From Longispora albida DSM 44784 (GTDB lineage Bacteria > Actinomycetota > Actinomycetes > Mycobacteriales > Micromonosporaceae): 64,000 nucleotides of DNA. The first letter of the stretch is position 1, and every line of letters starts with the position of its first letter. Below are positions 25,101 through 33,205 of this stretch, one piece after another. The position numbers and the translations under genes are program-made. The stretch is taken from positions 70,762-134,761 of the forward strand of contig NZ_KB903837.1 in the NCBI RefSeq assembly GCF_000379825.1, in the 5' to 3' direction. The notes below the pieces were generated by a model. That model was not told where the DNA came from. It made no database searches and saw only the letters and a program-made list of their open reading frames with translations.

Positions 25101-25606
25101 TGCTCCCGCCCGGCTGCACGGCGACCCTGTGCGACCTCGGCACGATGGCACCGGACGAGGCCCGGACCTTCACCGTGACACTGCCAGCATCGTCCGCTGT
25201 GGACACCGTGCTGACCGCGTCGGTGACGTCGGTGACTCCAGACCCGGTGCCCGCCAACAATTCGGCCAGCACGCCCGTCGTGGTCCTCCAGCCCGTCCTG
25301 AAGCTCTCGGCCGGCGTGGCTCAGCCGGGTGAGGTCGTACGGGGGATCGGCAGCCAGTTCCCGCCAGGGGCGAAGGTCCGGCTGGCCTGGTCCGCCGGCC
25401 AGTCCACCCCGGTCGAGGTGACGGCCGACGCGACGGGAGCCTTCGACGCGCAGGTCCTCGTCCACTACCGGGATCTGCTGGGCGCGCGGGTGCTGCGCTG
25501 CACGCTCGTCTCCGGTACCAGGTTCGGCCCGGTGGACTCCACACTGCTGCTCGTCGTCGCTGGCAACGGCCGGGAGAGCGACCGCGACTGGGTGGTCCGC
25601 CGCTGA
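22136..25606 (+). CDS. large secreted TolB-type beta-propeller protein with DUF11/CARDB-like repeats
   Basis: A 1156-aa exported protein. Signal peptide MRRTRMVIAAAMLASLVAAPLLPP, cleavage near ARAAD. At least eight PD40 (WD40-like) blades carry the signature P-x-WSPDG (RHPELSPDGRWVAYSS near 125, SWPSWSPDGTKLVF, GQPSWSPDGARIAF, DPDWSADGQRLAYT, RDPSWSPDGTMIAY, FSPAWSPDGTRIAF, INPAWSPDAQRIVY, SEPAWSPDGQDIAF). An HYR-like domain interrupts the propeller (VHYEVNQPATCDKPAGSVFPIGS). The last 370 residues hold two beta-sandwich repeats of DUF11 type (LHTTITPDPPSIPF and DLAVSVTPAVPKP) and a final beta domain. Ribosome binding site GGAGGG is 7 nt upstream. Probably binds or organises extracellular partners; no catalytic site seen. 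Confidence 0.85.
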   Translation: MRRTRMVIAAAMLASLVAAPLLPPSARPARAADVVGTPYRLGYTSYASTQLRAEDGNGVVGYSFGTPDAEGSWRRAGLVWVSGRVPDGGVERDGELWFNTVEGPARRLTNNDSIERHPELSPDGRWVAYSSDATGNFEIWLVNVANPEQRRQVTQDPGDDSWPSWSPDGTKLVFASTRQDLGGDLFTVAPFAATPLVPARLTSDIAPEGQPSWSPDGARIAFTRGADVVTMPAAGGAVTKVVTGEQPSWAPTKGEIAYVSRAKDPAGDIWSTTVDGVTRRVISERAGAAEHSPAWQIRWWYGMEFEEVTYTEETSGDNRDIWSADPRARDQRNHTQRPSLDEQDPDWSADGQRLAYTEDTPGEAYRIMVADANGRNPVPLTGVPADYERNERDPSWSPDGTMIAYTIGGNSGLPSVVQIIRVADKKVLGEVPYPPEYLRYDGDFSPAWSPDGTRIAFIRRTYSSSDTYLDPPAASRYVSQGGTGEVITRISLPDGGGGDVTKRAAPTPAPGSTITGRVSYCDNGLTVTFHPPEIGNVYPGETVTMTPRLRLAEPAVVGSILHCRLTYLVNGVEDREYSQLITISVADRNVGEDQVLIYAGDYLTDDPRGMAVHYEVNQPATCDKPAGSVFPIGSTVVSCTNRNGTSATAVIRVRYRSTYSSQHLWVATLTRVSSDLITVNEQRDIGILVDGDGCPGAAENDINPAWSPDAQRIVYALDYGDELLCVTKPDGTDARQPFGGEFSNASEPAWSPDGQDIAFTRYPSCGLRADGAAVAAAPRDGCASSATIYLVPASGGTPARWSTWQGGASQPAYRRMADLHTTITPDPPSIPFFGTSTVTLTITNRGLIPAPATVATITLPSTGLKEIMVVPTQGACTGLTCAVGTIPPGAAVTVRITVSGILEGVHPVAGSARSSFEDGDPSDNSAQTRVTVGPPTRDLAVSVTPAVPKPGYVGGDPIVVTITVRNGSQIPFEGVRLTLALPPGLTPPVLPPGCTATLCDLGTMAPDEARTFTVTLPASSAVDTVLTASVTSVTPDPVPANNSASTPVVVLQPVLKLSAGVAQPGEVVRGIGSQFPPGAKVRLAWSAGQSTPVEVTADATGAFDAQVLVHYRDLLGARVLRCTLVSGTRFGPVDSTLLLVVAGNGRESDRDWVVRR

Positions 25607-25620
25607 CCCGGTGCTCAGGC

Positions 25621-26169
25621 TCAGCGGAACGTGTCCTCGAGAGTCAGCAGGTACCGGGTCGAGCCGAGACCGGCGTAGCGGAGCTCGACCCAGTACGCCG
25701 TCTCGTGGGGCTTGCGGCTCCCGGGCGGGGTCAGGCCGAGGACGTGGAAGACGACAGCCGTGCCGTCGATCGTCTTCTGGCCGGTGAGCTCGCCGGGGGC
25801 TGGCCTGGTGACCTGCCAGCCGTGCGCTGTCGCCAGGCTCCGGTAGTGGTACTCGATCTCCGCGACCGAGGGGCTGGCGCCCTTCGGGAGGTCGAAGCCG
25901 AGGCTGGCGCCGCCGTAGTACCGGTTGTCGGCGTTGCCTTCGCACGGCTGGAAGGACCGTTCGTGCGGCTGCTGCCGGATCGGCGAGATCCCCTGTGGGG
26001 GCTGGACGAGGATCGGATCACGCCCGAGCGACGCGGCGAACGCGGCCTCGGCGTCACTGCACGCGTGCCCGGAGACGATCCACTGCGGAACCCGCGCGTA
26101 CACGGCACCGGCAGCCCCGGCGACGAGAGCCACGAGCACCACCACAGGTATCCAGATCCGTCGCTGCAT
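25621..26169 (-). CDS. membrane-anchored exported protein, 182 aa
   Basis: Begins MQRRIWIPVVVLVALVAGAAGAVYA, a single uncleaved membrane anchor or signal peptide. The outside domain has two cysteines (HACSDAEAAF and FQPCEGNADN), a VAEIEYHYRSLATAHGWQVTRP segment like that of a small alpha/beta domain, and a beta-rich end TAYWVELRYAGLGSTRYLLTLED. Similar proteins are common in actinomycetes without assigned function. TACCCT lies 6 nt before the ATG. Convergent with the large propeller gene, 14 nt apart. Confidence 0.7.
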   Translation of the reverse strand: MQRRIWIPVVVLVALVAGAAGAVYARVPQWIVSGHACSDAEAAFAASLGRDPILVQPPQGISPIRQQPHERSFQPCEGNADNRYYGGASLGFDLPKGASPSVAEIEYHYRSLATAHGWQVTRPAPGELTGQKTIDGTAVVFHVLGLTPPGSRKPHETAYWVELRYAGLGSTRYLLTLEDTFR

Positions 26170-26175
26170 GCCATC

Positions 26176-26181
26176 AGGGTA
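26176..26181 (-). promoter_or_regulatory. -10 box TACCCT of a leaderless promoter
   Basis: TACCCT reads on the minus strand 6 nt before the ATG of the 182-aa membrane-anchored protein; no ribosome binding site is present. Confidence 0.45.
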
Positions 26182-26186
26182 GCTAG

Positions 26187-26330
26187 GTCCTTGCTCGGCG
26201 GGCTGCTGGCGAGCTGGCTGGGCCTGGCGGCACCGTTCCTGATCGCCGGAGCGTTCCGCCTCGTGGTGAACGCGAGCCTGGCAGGCGTGATGCGCCGGGA
26301 GTGGGCCCGGGCGGAACAACTCCCATCACT
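26187..26330 (+). pseudogene. remnant of a Rv1733c-type membrane protein C-terminus
   Basis: The plus strand reads LLGGLLASWLGLAAPFLIAGAF then RLVVNASLAGVMRREWARAEQL, with no start codon or upstream coding. This matches the typical end of actinobacterial Rv1733c-like two-helix membrane proteins (a last membrane helix followed by a WE-WARVEP-type tail). The rest of the gene is absent, so it is a relic. The following 240 nt up to the protease gene hold its promoter region and no other gene. Confidence 0.4.
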
Positions 26331-26518
26331 CTCCGTGCAAGATCCGTCGCCCGCAGGCCGGGCCGGTGCGAGTGATTGCACCGCCCAACCGGGTCGTACC
26401 AGCCGGTATCCATAGGATTCGCTGAAGCGGTCCTTAAGGGAGGCTCAACACTCTCCGTACACGCCCGGAACAAGGGTGGGGCAAGGGTTTTCCCCGTTTC
26501 GGCAATGTTCGATCTCTT

Positions 26519-26534
26519 GTTAGCTCCAGCTAAC
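26519..26534. promoter_or_regulatory. palindrome GTTAGCT-CC-AGCTAAC
   Basis: Perfect 7-bp arms in an AT-richer stretch 37-52 nt before the protease start codon, the expected position for an operator overlapping the promoter. Confidence 0.45.
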
Positions 26535-26570
26535 CGTACCCAATGCGGTATGAGCTGAAGGAGCACGCAC

Positions 26571-29500
26571 ATGAGACGCAAAGCCGTGGTATCCGCGGCC
26601 ACTGCCGGGTTAGCCCTGGCAGTGGTCGCGGGCGGCGCAGCGGCGTTCACCCTGAACACGGGTACGCCGGCTGCGGCCATCGCGGTGCCGGACCCGGTGA
26701 CCGTCGCCGTGTCGGCCGCTGACCGGGCGGCATCCAGCGGGCTTGACTCGCTGCGCAAGGGCATCCACGAGCAGTTCGACCGGCGGGGGGTCGCCCGGAG
26801 CGGCAGCGCCAGCCGTGACCTGTACTACGTGTCGTACGAGCGGTCCTACCGCGGCCTGCGCGTGGTCGGCGGCGACGCGGTCGTGACCACGGACGGCGAG
26901 GGCAAGGTGCTGGGCACCGCCTCGGCGAGCGAGGCCGCGATCAACGTGGGCGTCACCCCGAAGGTGGCCGGCGGGCAGGCGTCCGCCACGGCGAAGGGCA
27001 AGCTGGTCAAGGTCCAGCAGGCGGGCACCCCTCAGCTCGTCGTGCTGGCCACGAACCAGCCGCAGCCGGTCCTCGCCTGGGAAGTGGAGGTCTGGGGCGA
27101 GGGCAAGGCCGACCACGACCACGGTGACGGCAAGGAGGAGACGCACCTGGCCTCCAGCCACAAGTACGTCTACGTCGACGCCCAGTCCGGCAAGGTCGCG
27201 CACGAGCAGGAGCTGGTGGCCGGCGGCACCGGTACCGGCGCGTGGAACGGCTCGAACCTGACCATCGGCACCACGAACTCCGGCGGCTCGTACCGGATGA
27301 CCGACCCCAACCGCCCCAAGCTGGAGTGCGCGGACTACAGCACCAGCGCCGTCATGACCGACTCCGACGACGTGTGGGGCTCGTCCTCGAAGACCGACAA
27401 GGTCTCCGGCTGCGTCGACGTGATGTACGCCGGCGCCGGCGAGTGGGACATGCTCAAGAACTGGTACGGCCGCAACGGCCTCGACGGCAACGGCTCGTGG
27501 GCCGACGCCGAGGTCGGGCTGAACGACATCAACGCGTACTGGGGCCACTCCAGCAACTCCGACGGTGTCGTCTTCGGCTACAACAACCAGAACCAGTGGA
27601 TCACCGGCATCGACGTCGTGGCCCACGAGTACGGCCACGGCCTCGACGCCAAGACGCCGGGCGGCATCTCCGGGCACCCCTCGCAGGAGTTCGTCGCCGA
27701 CGTGTGGGGCGCGCTGACCGAGCACTACCTGAACAACCCGAACGACACCCCGGACTACGAGGTCGGCGAGAAGATCAACCTCCAGGGCAACGGCCCGATC
27801 CGGTACATGTACGAGCCGGCGAAGATCTCCGGCCACCCGAACTGTTACTCCAGCAGCCTGCCGTCCTCCGTGCACGCCGCGGCCGGCGTCGGTAACCACT
27901 GGTTCTACCTGCTGGCCGAGGGCAGCGCGCCGGGCAACGGCAAGCCGAACAGCCCGACCTGTAACAGCAGCTCCGTCACCGGTATCGGCATCCAGAACGC
28001 CGGCAAGATCTTCTACAACGCGATGCTGTCGAAGACCTCCGGCATGACGTACCAGAAGTGGCGGCTCTACACCCTCGCCGCCGCCAAGAACCTCGACTCG
28101 ACCTGCGCCTGGCACGCCAAGGTGAAGGCGGCCTGGGACGCGGTGAGCCTCGGCGCCCAGTCCGGCGAGGCGACCTGCACGGCGAACCAGAACGACTTCT
28201 CGATGTCGCTGAGCCCGTCCTCGGGTACGGTGCAGCCGGGGAGCTCCGTTCAGTCCACTGTGAACACCTCGACCGTCTCCGGTTCGGCGCAGACGGTGAA
28301 CCTGTCGGCCAGCGGCGCGCCTTCTGGCGTCTCCGTGAGCTTCAGCCCGACGTCGGTGCAGTCCGGTAACAGTTCAACCATGACCGTCTCGACGACATCG
28401 GGCGCGGCAGCCGGGACCTACACCATCACGGTCACCGGTACCGGTTCCGTGACCCGGACGGTCCAGTACAGCCTGACGGTCGGCAACGGCAACCCGAACC
28501 CGGGCGCGCCGGACATCGACGTGGCGAAGGTGCAGGCGCACCTGACCCAGTTCAGCACGATCGCCAGCAACAACGGCGGTAACCGGCGGGCTGGCTCGGC
28601 CGGCTACACAGCTTCCGTCTCCTACATCAAGCAGAAGCTCGAAGCCGCAGGCTTCACGGTCACCGAGCAGTACTGCAACAGCGGCTGCACCTACCCGTCG
28701 AACAACCTGATCGCCGACTGGCCCGGTGGCCCGTCCGACCAGGTCATCATGTTCGGCGCGCACCTGGACAGCGTGTCGGCCGGGCCGGGCATCAACGACA
28801 ACGCGTCCGGTTCCGCCGCGCTGCTGGAGGTCGCGCTGAACCTGGCTGCCGCCAACCCGACCATGACGAAGCACGTCCGGTTCGGCTGGTGGACGGACGA
28901 GGAGCAGGGCCTCAACGGTTCCGAGTTCTACGTGAACAACCTGACGTCGGCGCAGCGGACCGCGATCAAGGCGTACTACAACTTCGACATGATCGGCTCG
29001 ACCAACGGCGGGTACTTCATCAACAACATCAGCACGACGCAGTCGGCGCCGATGAAGGAGTACTGGGACTCGCTGAACCTCCAGCCGGAGGAGAACGTCG
29101 AGGGCGCTGGCCGCTCCGACGACGCCTCGTTCAAGAACGCCGGGATCCCGTCCTCCGGGTACGCGGCGGGTGCGAGCGCCCGGAAGACCAGCGCTCAGGC
29201 CAGCAAGTGGGGCGGCACGGCCAACGCCGCGTACGACCCCTGCTACCACCAGTCCTGTGACACCACGAACAACATCAGCGCCACCCACCTGAACCGCAGC
29301 GCGGACGGCATCGCGTACACGCTGTGGAAGACGGCGGTCGGCACCAACCCGAACCCGGCCAACGACTACTCCATCTCGATGGACCCGTCGTCCGGCAGTG
29401 TCAACGCCGGTTCCTCGGTGACGTCGACGGTGAAGACGGTCATCACGTCCGGCAGCGCCCAGACGGTCGCTCTGTCGGCCTCCGGCCAGCCGTCCGGCGT

Positions 29501-30320
29501 GACGGTCAGCTTCAGCCCGTCGTCGATCCAGTCGGGTGCCAACTCCACGATGACCGTCCAGGTTGGATCGTCGGTGGCCTCCGGCACGTACACGATCACC
29601 ATCGCTGGTGACGGCACGGCCGACCACAGCACCACCTACAGCCTGACGGTGACGGGCACGACGCCCACCAACGACTTCTCGGTCGCGCTCAGCCCCACCT
29701 CGGGCAGCGCGAACCCGGGCGCGTCGGTGACGTCGGCCGTCAGCACCACGACGACCTCCGGCAACCCGCAGACCGTGAACCTGTCGGCCAGCGGCGCCCC
29801 GTCCGGCGTCTCGGTGAGCTTCAACCCGGCCCAGGTCCAGTCGGGCAGCAGCTCGACGATGACCGTCCAGGTCGGAGCGGGCGTGGCGCAGGGCACCTAC
29901 AGCATCACGGTGACCGGTACCGGGTCGGTGACCCGCTCGGCCGCATACAGCCTGACCGTCAACGGCACCGGCGGCGGCCGGACGTTCACCAACCCGACGG
30001 ACTACCAGATCCTCGACAACCGGATCTTCAGCCCCGTCACGTCCAACGCCACAGGCCAGGCCACCTCGCCGGTCAAGTTGTCCGTCACCATCCAGCACAC
30101 CTGTGCCGAGGACCTCGGGATCAGCCTGATCGCGCCGAACGGCGTGGCCTACGCGGTCAAGTACGCCGGCACCGGTAACTACCCCTGCAACCCGTTCGGC
30201 GGCACGAGGACGTACAGCGTGCCGGTGAGCTCGGCCGCGGCCGGGACCTGGCAGCTCCGGGTCACCGACTACGGCCCCGGCGACTACGGCGTGCTCGACA
30301 CCTGGTCGATCACGCTCTAG
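26571..30320 (+). CDS. secreted M4 metalloprotease fused to an M28 aminopeptidase, with beta repeats and a P domain
   Basis: A 1249-aa exported protein with two unrelated zinc peptidases. A signal peptide (1 to about 34) is followed by an FTP/PepSY propeptide ([22 protein letters not shown]). The thermolysin-type M4 domain has HEYGH at 352-356 and the third ligand Glu in [10 protein letters not shown] (373). After a beta-sandwich repeat (about 541-640), an M28 domain similar to Streptomyces aminopeptidase covers about 646-920: [10 protein letters not shown] near 730, [24 protein letters not shown] and FDMIGS near 806 carry its zinc ligands and base. Two more repeats (about 930-1130) and a proprotein-convertase P domain (about 1136-1249, [13 protein letters not shown]) close it. 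Ribosome binding site AAGGAG, 7 nt upstream. Codon 14 is TTA. An endo- plus exopeptidase in one chain is unusual. Confidence 0.92.
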   Translation: MRRKAVVSAATAGLALAVVAGGAAAFTLNTGTPAAAIAVPDPVTVAVSAADRAASSGLDSLRKGIHEQFDRRGVARSGSASRDLYYVSYERSYRGLRVVGGDAVVTTDGEGKVLGTASASEAAINVGVTPKVAGGQASATAKGKLVKVQQAGTPQLVVLATNQPQPVLAWEVEVWGEGKADHDHGDGKEETHLASSHKYVYVDAQSGKVAHEQELVAGGTGTGAWNGSNLTIGTTNSGGSYRMTDPNRPKLECADYSTSAVMTDSDDVWGSSSKTDKVSGCVDVMYAGAGEWDMLKNWYGRNGLDGNGSWADAEVGLNDINAYWGHSSNSDGVVFGYNNQNQWITGIDVVAHEYGHGLDAKTPGGISGHPSQEFVADVWGALTEHYLNNPNDTPDYEVGEKINLQGNGPIRYMYEPAKISGHPNCYSSSLPSSVHAAAGVGNHWFYLLAEGSAPGNGKPNSPTCNSSSVTGIGIQNAGKIFYNAMLSKTSGMTYQKWRLYTLAAAKNLDSTCAWHAKVKAAWDAVSLGAQSGEATCTANQNDFSMSLSPSSGTVQPGSSVQSTVNTSTVSGSAQTVNLSASGAPSGVSVSFSPTSVQSGNSSTMTVSTTSGAAAGTYTITVTGTGSVTRTVQYSLTVGNGNPNPGAPDIDVAKVQAHLTQFSTIASNNGGNRRAGSAGYTASVSYIKQKLEAAGFTVTEQYCNSGCTYPSNNLIADWPGGPSDQVIMFGAHLDSVSAGPGINDNASGSAALLEVALNLAAANPTMTKHVRFGWWTDEEQGLNGSEFYVNNLTSAQRTAIKAYYNFDMIGSTNGGYFINNISTTQSAPMKEYWDSLNLQPEENVEGAGRSDDASFKNAGIPSSGYAAGASARKTSAQASKWGGTANAAYDPCYHQSCDTTNNISATHLNRSADGIAYTLWKTAVGTNPNPANDYSISMDPSSGSVNAGSSVTSTVKTVITSGSAQTVALSASGQPSGVTVSFSPSSIQSGANSTMTVQVGSSVASGTYTITIAGDGTADHSTTYSLTVTGTTPTNDFSVALSPTSGSANPGASVTSAVSTTTTSGNPQTVNLSASGAPSGVSVSFNPAQVQSGSSSTMTVQVGAGVAQGTYSITVTGTGSVTRSAAYSLTVNGTGGGRTFTNPTDYQILDNRIFSPVTSNATGQATSPVKLSVTIQHTCAEDLGISLIAPNGVAYAVKYAGTGNYPCNPFGGTRTYSVPVSSAAAGTWQLRVTDYGPGDYGVLDTWSITL

Positions 30321-30339
30321 CGCCAGCGCGTCAGCGACA

Positions 30340-30371
30340 GCCCCGGGGGCGGCCACCATCGCCCCCGGGGC
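30340..30371 (+). terminator. 12-bp stem terminator
   Basis: GCCCCGGGGGCG and complement around an 8-nt loop, 19 nt after the protease stop codon and 22 nt before the next start. Confidence 0.7.
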
Positions 30372-30393
30372 ACCTGCGGCACCAGGAGGAGCC

Positions 30394-30726
30394 ATGCTGA
30401 GCACTGCCACCGCCCTCGGCACCCTCGACACCCTCACGGACGGCGAGCGCGACCGGATCTCCGGCCTCCGGCTGGACGGCGACGGGGCCTACGTCTACTG
30501 GATGACCCCCGGCGAGATGTACCGGATCAGCCACGACGGCCGGGGCTGGGTGGTGAGTGGCGGCGGGTGGTTCACTCCCGGCCGCCCCTACCGCCTCACC
30601 AGGGCAGGCCTGGCGATCCGCTCACTGCCGATCGTGTTCCACGGCGAGGAGAAGCTCAACCCCTTCATCGTGTACCAGGTGAGCACCGGCTACCCGTCCG
30701 GCTGGGAACTCTGGGCCCTCACGTAG
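30394..30726 (+). CDS. hypothetical protein, 110 aa
   Basis: A small soluble protein starting MLSTATALGTLDTL with a clear AGGAGG ribosome binding site 4 nt upstream. It is glycine- and tryptophan-containing and beta-rich in the middle (DGAYVYWMTPGEMYRISHDGRGWVVSGGGWF). No domain recognised. Its last 8 bp overlap the 3' end of the convergent acetyltransferase gene. The gene follows the terminator of the protease and has its own translation signal. Confidence 0.6.
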   Translation: MLSTATALGTLDTLTDGERDRISGLRLDGDGAYVYWMTPGEMYRISHDGRGWVVSGGGWFTPGRPYRLTRAGLAIRSLPIVFHGEEKLNPFIVYQVSTGYPSGWELWALT

Positions 30727-31591
30727 CCCTCACGTAGGTGACCGTCCTCGCCACCGGCTCGAAACCGAGTCCGAAGTAGACCTTCCGCGCGACCGGGTAC
30801 GCCTCGTCGCCGCGCGGGTACACGACGGCACGGGTCGCGCCGGCCGCCCGCATCGCGTGCAGGCTCGCCAGGCTGACCGCCGAGGCGAGGCCGCGCCGGG
30901 TGTGGCCGGGTACTGTGCCGACCGGCTCCAGCTCGCCGGCCTTGTTCACCTCGTCCAGCCAGCCCAGCGCGAAGGCCGCGAACGAGCCGTCCGGTGCGAC
31001 GGCCACCTGGTCGAGGTCCGCCCGGTACGGCCAGGTGTCCATGACGGACTGGCAGGCTTCCGTGGTCATCGAGGACTCGCCGGCGCCGAGGTCGGCAGGC
31101 GGCACCATGAGCGCACCGATCCGGGCAGGCCGCCACGCCGCCCGGTGCGCGGCGGCGCGCTGTCCGGCCTCGTCCGGCCGCACGGCACGGATCTCGTACC
31201 CCTCCGGCACTGTCAGCTCCGGCAGCCCGTCCAGCTCCACCGCACAGTGGAGGAAGAACGGGCCGCCGTCCCGGCGCACGTACCCGGCCTCCTCCAGCGC
31301 CGCCGTCAGGTGCTCCTCCGTCTCCAGCACCGTGATCTCTGGCTCGCCGAGCCAGCCGATCACCTCCCCGGCGAGTCCGGCCGGGGCGTAGAGGGAGTCG
31401 CCGGCGATGGCCCACGCGGCGACCTCGCCGTCCGCCGCCGTCCACAGCGCGGCGCGGCCCAGGTACCGGAGCCCCCACGCCAGGTCGCCGATGTGCCGCC
31501 GCTGCCCCGGAGTCCACGTCCGCTGCGCTGCGGCCTGCATGGCCCGGATGTCGGCGGGTCCGGCTTCGCGTCGCGCGTACTCAGCGCCCAC
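30719..31591 (-). CDS. GNAT-family N-acetyltransferase
   Basis: A 290-aa protein with a C-terminal acetyltransferase domain. The acetyl-CoA-binding stretch is VGTVPGHTRRGLASAVSLASLHAMRAAGA near 233-260 (R-R-G-L-A) and the closing signature ARKVYFGLGFEPVARTVTYVR is typical. The N-terminal half has a diverged second GNAT-like fold (WAIAGDSLYAPAGLAGEVIGWL). Translation appears to start at a GTG that overlaps the end of the upstream GNAT gene by 11 nt, so the pair is coupled. The start has no ribosome binding site and remains uncertain. Substrate unknown. Confidence 0.75.
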   Translation of the reverse strand: MGAEYARREAGPADIRAMQAAAQRTWTPGQRRHIGDLAWGLRYLGRAALWTAADGEVAAWAIAGDSLYAPAGLAGEVIGWLGEPEITVLETEEHLTAALEEAGYVRRDGGPFFLHCAVELDGLPELTVPEGYEIRAVRPDEAGQRAAAHRAAWRPARIGALMVPPADLGAGESSMTTEACQSVMDTWPYRADLDQVAVAPDGSFAAFALGWLDEVNKAGELEPVGTVPGHTRRGLASAVSLASLHAMRAAGATRAVVYPRGDEAYPVARKVYFGLGFEPVARTVTYVRAT

Positions 31592-32426
31592 TGAACATCC
31601 ACAGCCGGGTGTCCATGACCGGCCGGTACCCGATCGCCTGGTAGATCTTGTTGCTGGTCGGGTTCGCCTGGTCGGTGAAGAGCGATGGCACGTGCCCGCT
31701 GGCGAGTACCTGCTCGCTGACGGCGGCCACCATCCCGCTCGCGTACCCGTGGCCACGGTTCGCGGCCGGGGTGAACACCCCGCTGATCCGGACGACGCCG
31801 GCGGCCGGTGCGCTGGTCCACAGCATGGAGACCGGCTCGCCGCCGTCCTCCCAGATCTCGATTGCCCCGGTTTCGAGCTTGCGCCGGACCGTCGACAGCA
31901 GGCCCGCAGGGTCCTCGTGCGGGGCGGCCTCGGCGAAGAACCCGCCGACCCAGCCCAGGATCAGCTCCTCTTCGGACAGTTCGCCCTTACGCAGGGTGCC
32001 GGACACGTTCTTCGGCGTGATCACCTCGTCGAGCCGGAAGCCGCGATAGTTCTGCGGGTTGCCGGCCACGGCCCCGGTGAGCTCGTTCCACCGGAGCGCG
32101 AAGGCATCGGACAACTCGACCGGCCCGCCCACGGCGGTCAGCGCCGGGTCATAAGCCGCGTACCACTCGGCCAGCGGGCCGGCGGCAGCCTCGGACCAGC
32201 CAGAGATCAGCAGGTGCAGCGGCGGCGTACGGACCGCGACGGCCGCCAGCTCGCCGGCCCCGTCGCGGACGGACAGCCACACCGCGCCGTTCTCGACCGG
32301 TACCTGCCCCTCCGCACGGCTCTGGACGATCACGGAGGCCACGTTGTTGCGGACGGGGTCCTGGCCGAGCCAGGGGAGTACCTGCCCGGCGAAGCGCCCG
32401 ACATCGGGCTCATGGGTCACATGCAT
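31581..32426 (-). CDS. GNAT-family N-acetyltransferase
   Basis: A 281-aa protein, the first gene of a two-GNAT operon. The C-terminal domain has VVRISGVFTPAANRGHGYASGMVAAVSEQ near 210-235, the acetyl-CoA loop (R-G-H-G-Y-A), and closing SLFTDQANPTSNKIYQAIGYRPV. The N-terminal half is a degenerate GNAT-like region. Start chosen at MHVTHEPDVG; AAAGAT lies 6 nt upstream as a leaderless-type -10. Divergent from the reductase gene, with 59 nt between start codons. Substrate unknown. Confidence 0.8.
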   Translation of the reverse strand: MHVTHEPDVGRFAGQVLPWLGQDPVRNNVASVIVQSRAEGQVPVENGAVWLSVRDGAGELAAVAVRTPPLHLLISGWSEAAAGPLAEWYAAYDPALTAVGGPVELSDAFALRWNELTGAVAGNPQNYRGFRLDEVITPKNVSGTLRKGELSEEELILGWVGGFFAEAAPHEDPAGLLSTVRRKLETGAIEIWEDGGEPVSMLWTSAPAAGVVRISGVFTPAANRGHGYASGMVAAVSEQVLASGHVPSLFTDQANPTSNKIYQAIGYRPVMDTRLWMFSGR

Positions 32427-32485
32427 GTGATCATCTTTACCCAGCTCGGGTCGTTCCGGCCGGCCAGCCTGGCACAATGCTCGGA

Positions 32486-33205
32486 ATGCACATGCTTGTC
32501 CCCGGTGAGGAGATCACCGACACCCGGCTCGCGGAGCTCTACCCCCGGCGGACCGGCATCCGGGTCAACTTCGTCAGCAGCCTCGACGGGGCCGTCGACG
32601 TCGAGGGGTCCTCGCTCGGCCTGTCCGGCCCGGCCGACAAGCGCGTGTTCAGGGTGCTGCGGATGGTGTGCGACCTGCTGCTCGTCGGCGCCGGTACGCT
32701 GCGGCGCGAGCAGTACCGTGCGCTGCGGCTCGACCCGGCCCGCCGGACGTGGCGGCAGGACCACGGCCTGGTCGAGTACCCGCGCCTCGTCGTCGTGTCG
32801 AACAGCCTCGACCTCGACCCGGACCTGCCGGCCTTCGCCGAGGCCCCCGTCCGGCCCCTCGTCCTCACCCACGAGGCGGCACCGGCCGCCCGGCGCGCCG
32901 CGCTGTCCCGTACCGCTGACGTGGTGCCGTGCGGAGAGTCCAGTGTGGAGTGGCCGGCGGCGATGGAACACCTGGGCGGCCATGCCGTGCTCTGTGAGGG
33001 CGGGCCGCAGCTGATGGGCGCGCTGACCACGGCAGGGCTGGCCGACGAGCTGTGCCTGACCCTGTCGCCGCAGCTCGCGGGCCCCGGCTCGGGCCGGATC
33101 ACCGCCGGAGCCCCCGGTGCCCCCTACGGCCTGCGCCTCGCCCACGCGCTGGCCGACGGCGACGTGCTCCTGCTCCGGTACACGAAAGATGGTCCTACGC
33201 CGTGA
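32486..33205 (+). CDS. pyrimidine reductase family protein (RibD C-terminal domain)
   Basis: A 239-aa stand-alone reductase related to the C-terminal domain of RibD and to dihydrofolate reductase. It would reduce a riboflavin-pathway pyrimidine or a similar substrate with NADPH. Seen: RVNFVSSLDGAVDVEGSSLGLSGPADKRVFRVLR near 25-58, the substrate strand and NADPH loop, LLLVGAGTLRREQYRAL near 65-80, and AVLCEGGPQLMGALTTAGLADELCLTLSPQLAG near 167-198. No riboflavin operon is nearby, so the exact role is open. ATG at 32486 is preferred over others within 9 nt because CACAAT lies 7 nt upstream. Confidence 0.85.
   Translation: MHMLVPGEEITDTRLAELYPRRTGIRVNFVSSLDGAVDVEGSSLGLSGPADKRVFRVLRMVCDLLLVGAGTLRREQYRALRLDPARRTWRQDHGLVEYPRLVVVSNSLDLDPDLPAFAEAPVRPLVLTHEAAPAARRAALSRTADVVPCGESSVEWPAAMEHLGGHAVLCEGGPQLMGALTTAGLADELCLTLSPQLAGPGSGRITAGAPGAPYGLRLAHALADGDVLLLRYTKDGPTP

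Noticed and set aside
26610-30437. Two long minus-strand frames (26610-28115 and 28374-30437) opposite the protease
   Set aside because: Antisense to a gene with complete M4 and M28 active sites; no recognisable protein pattern.
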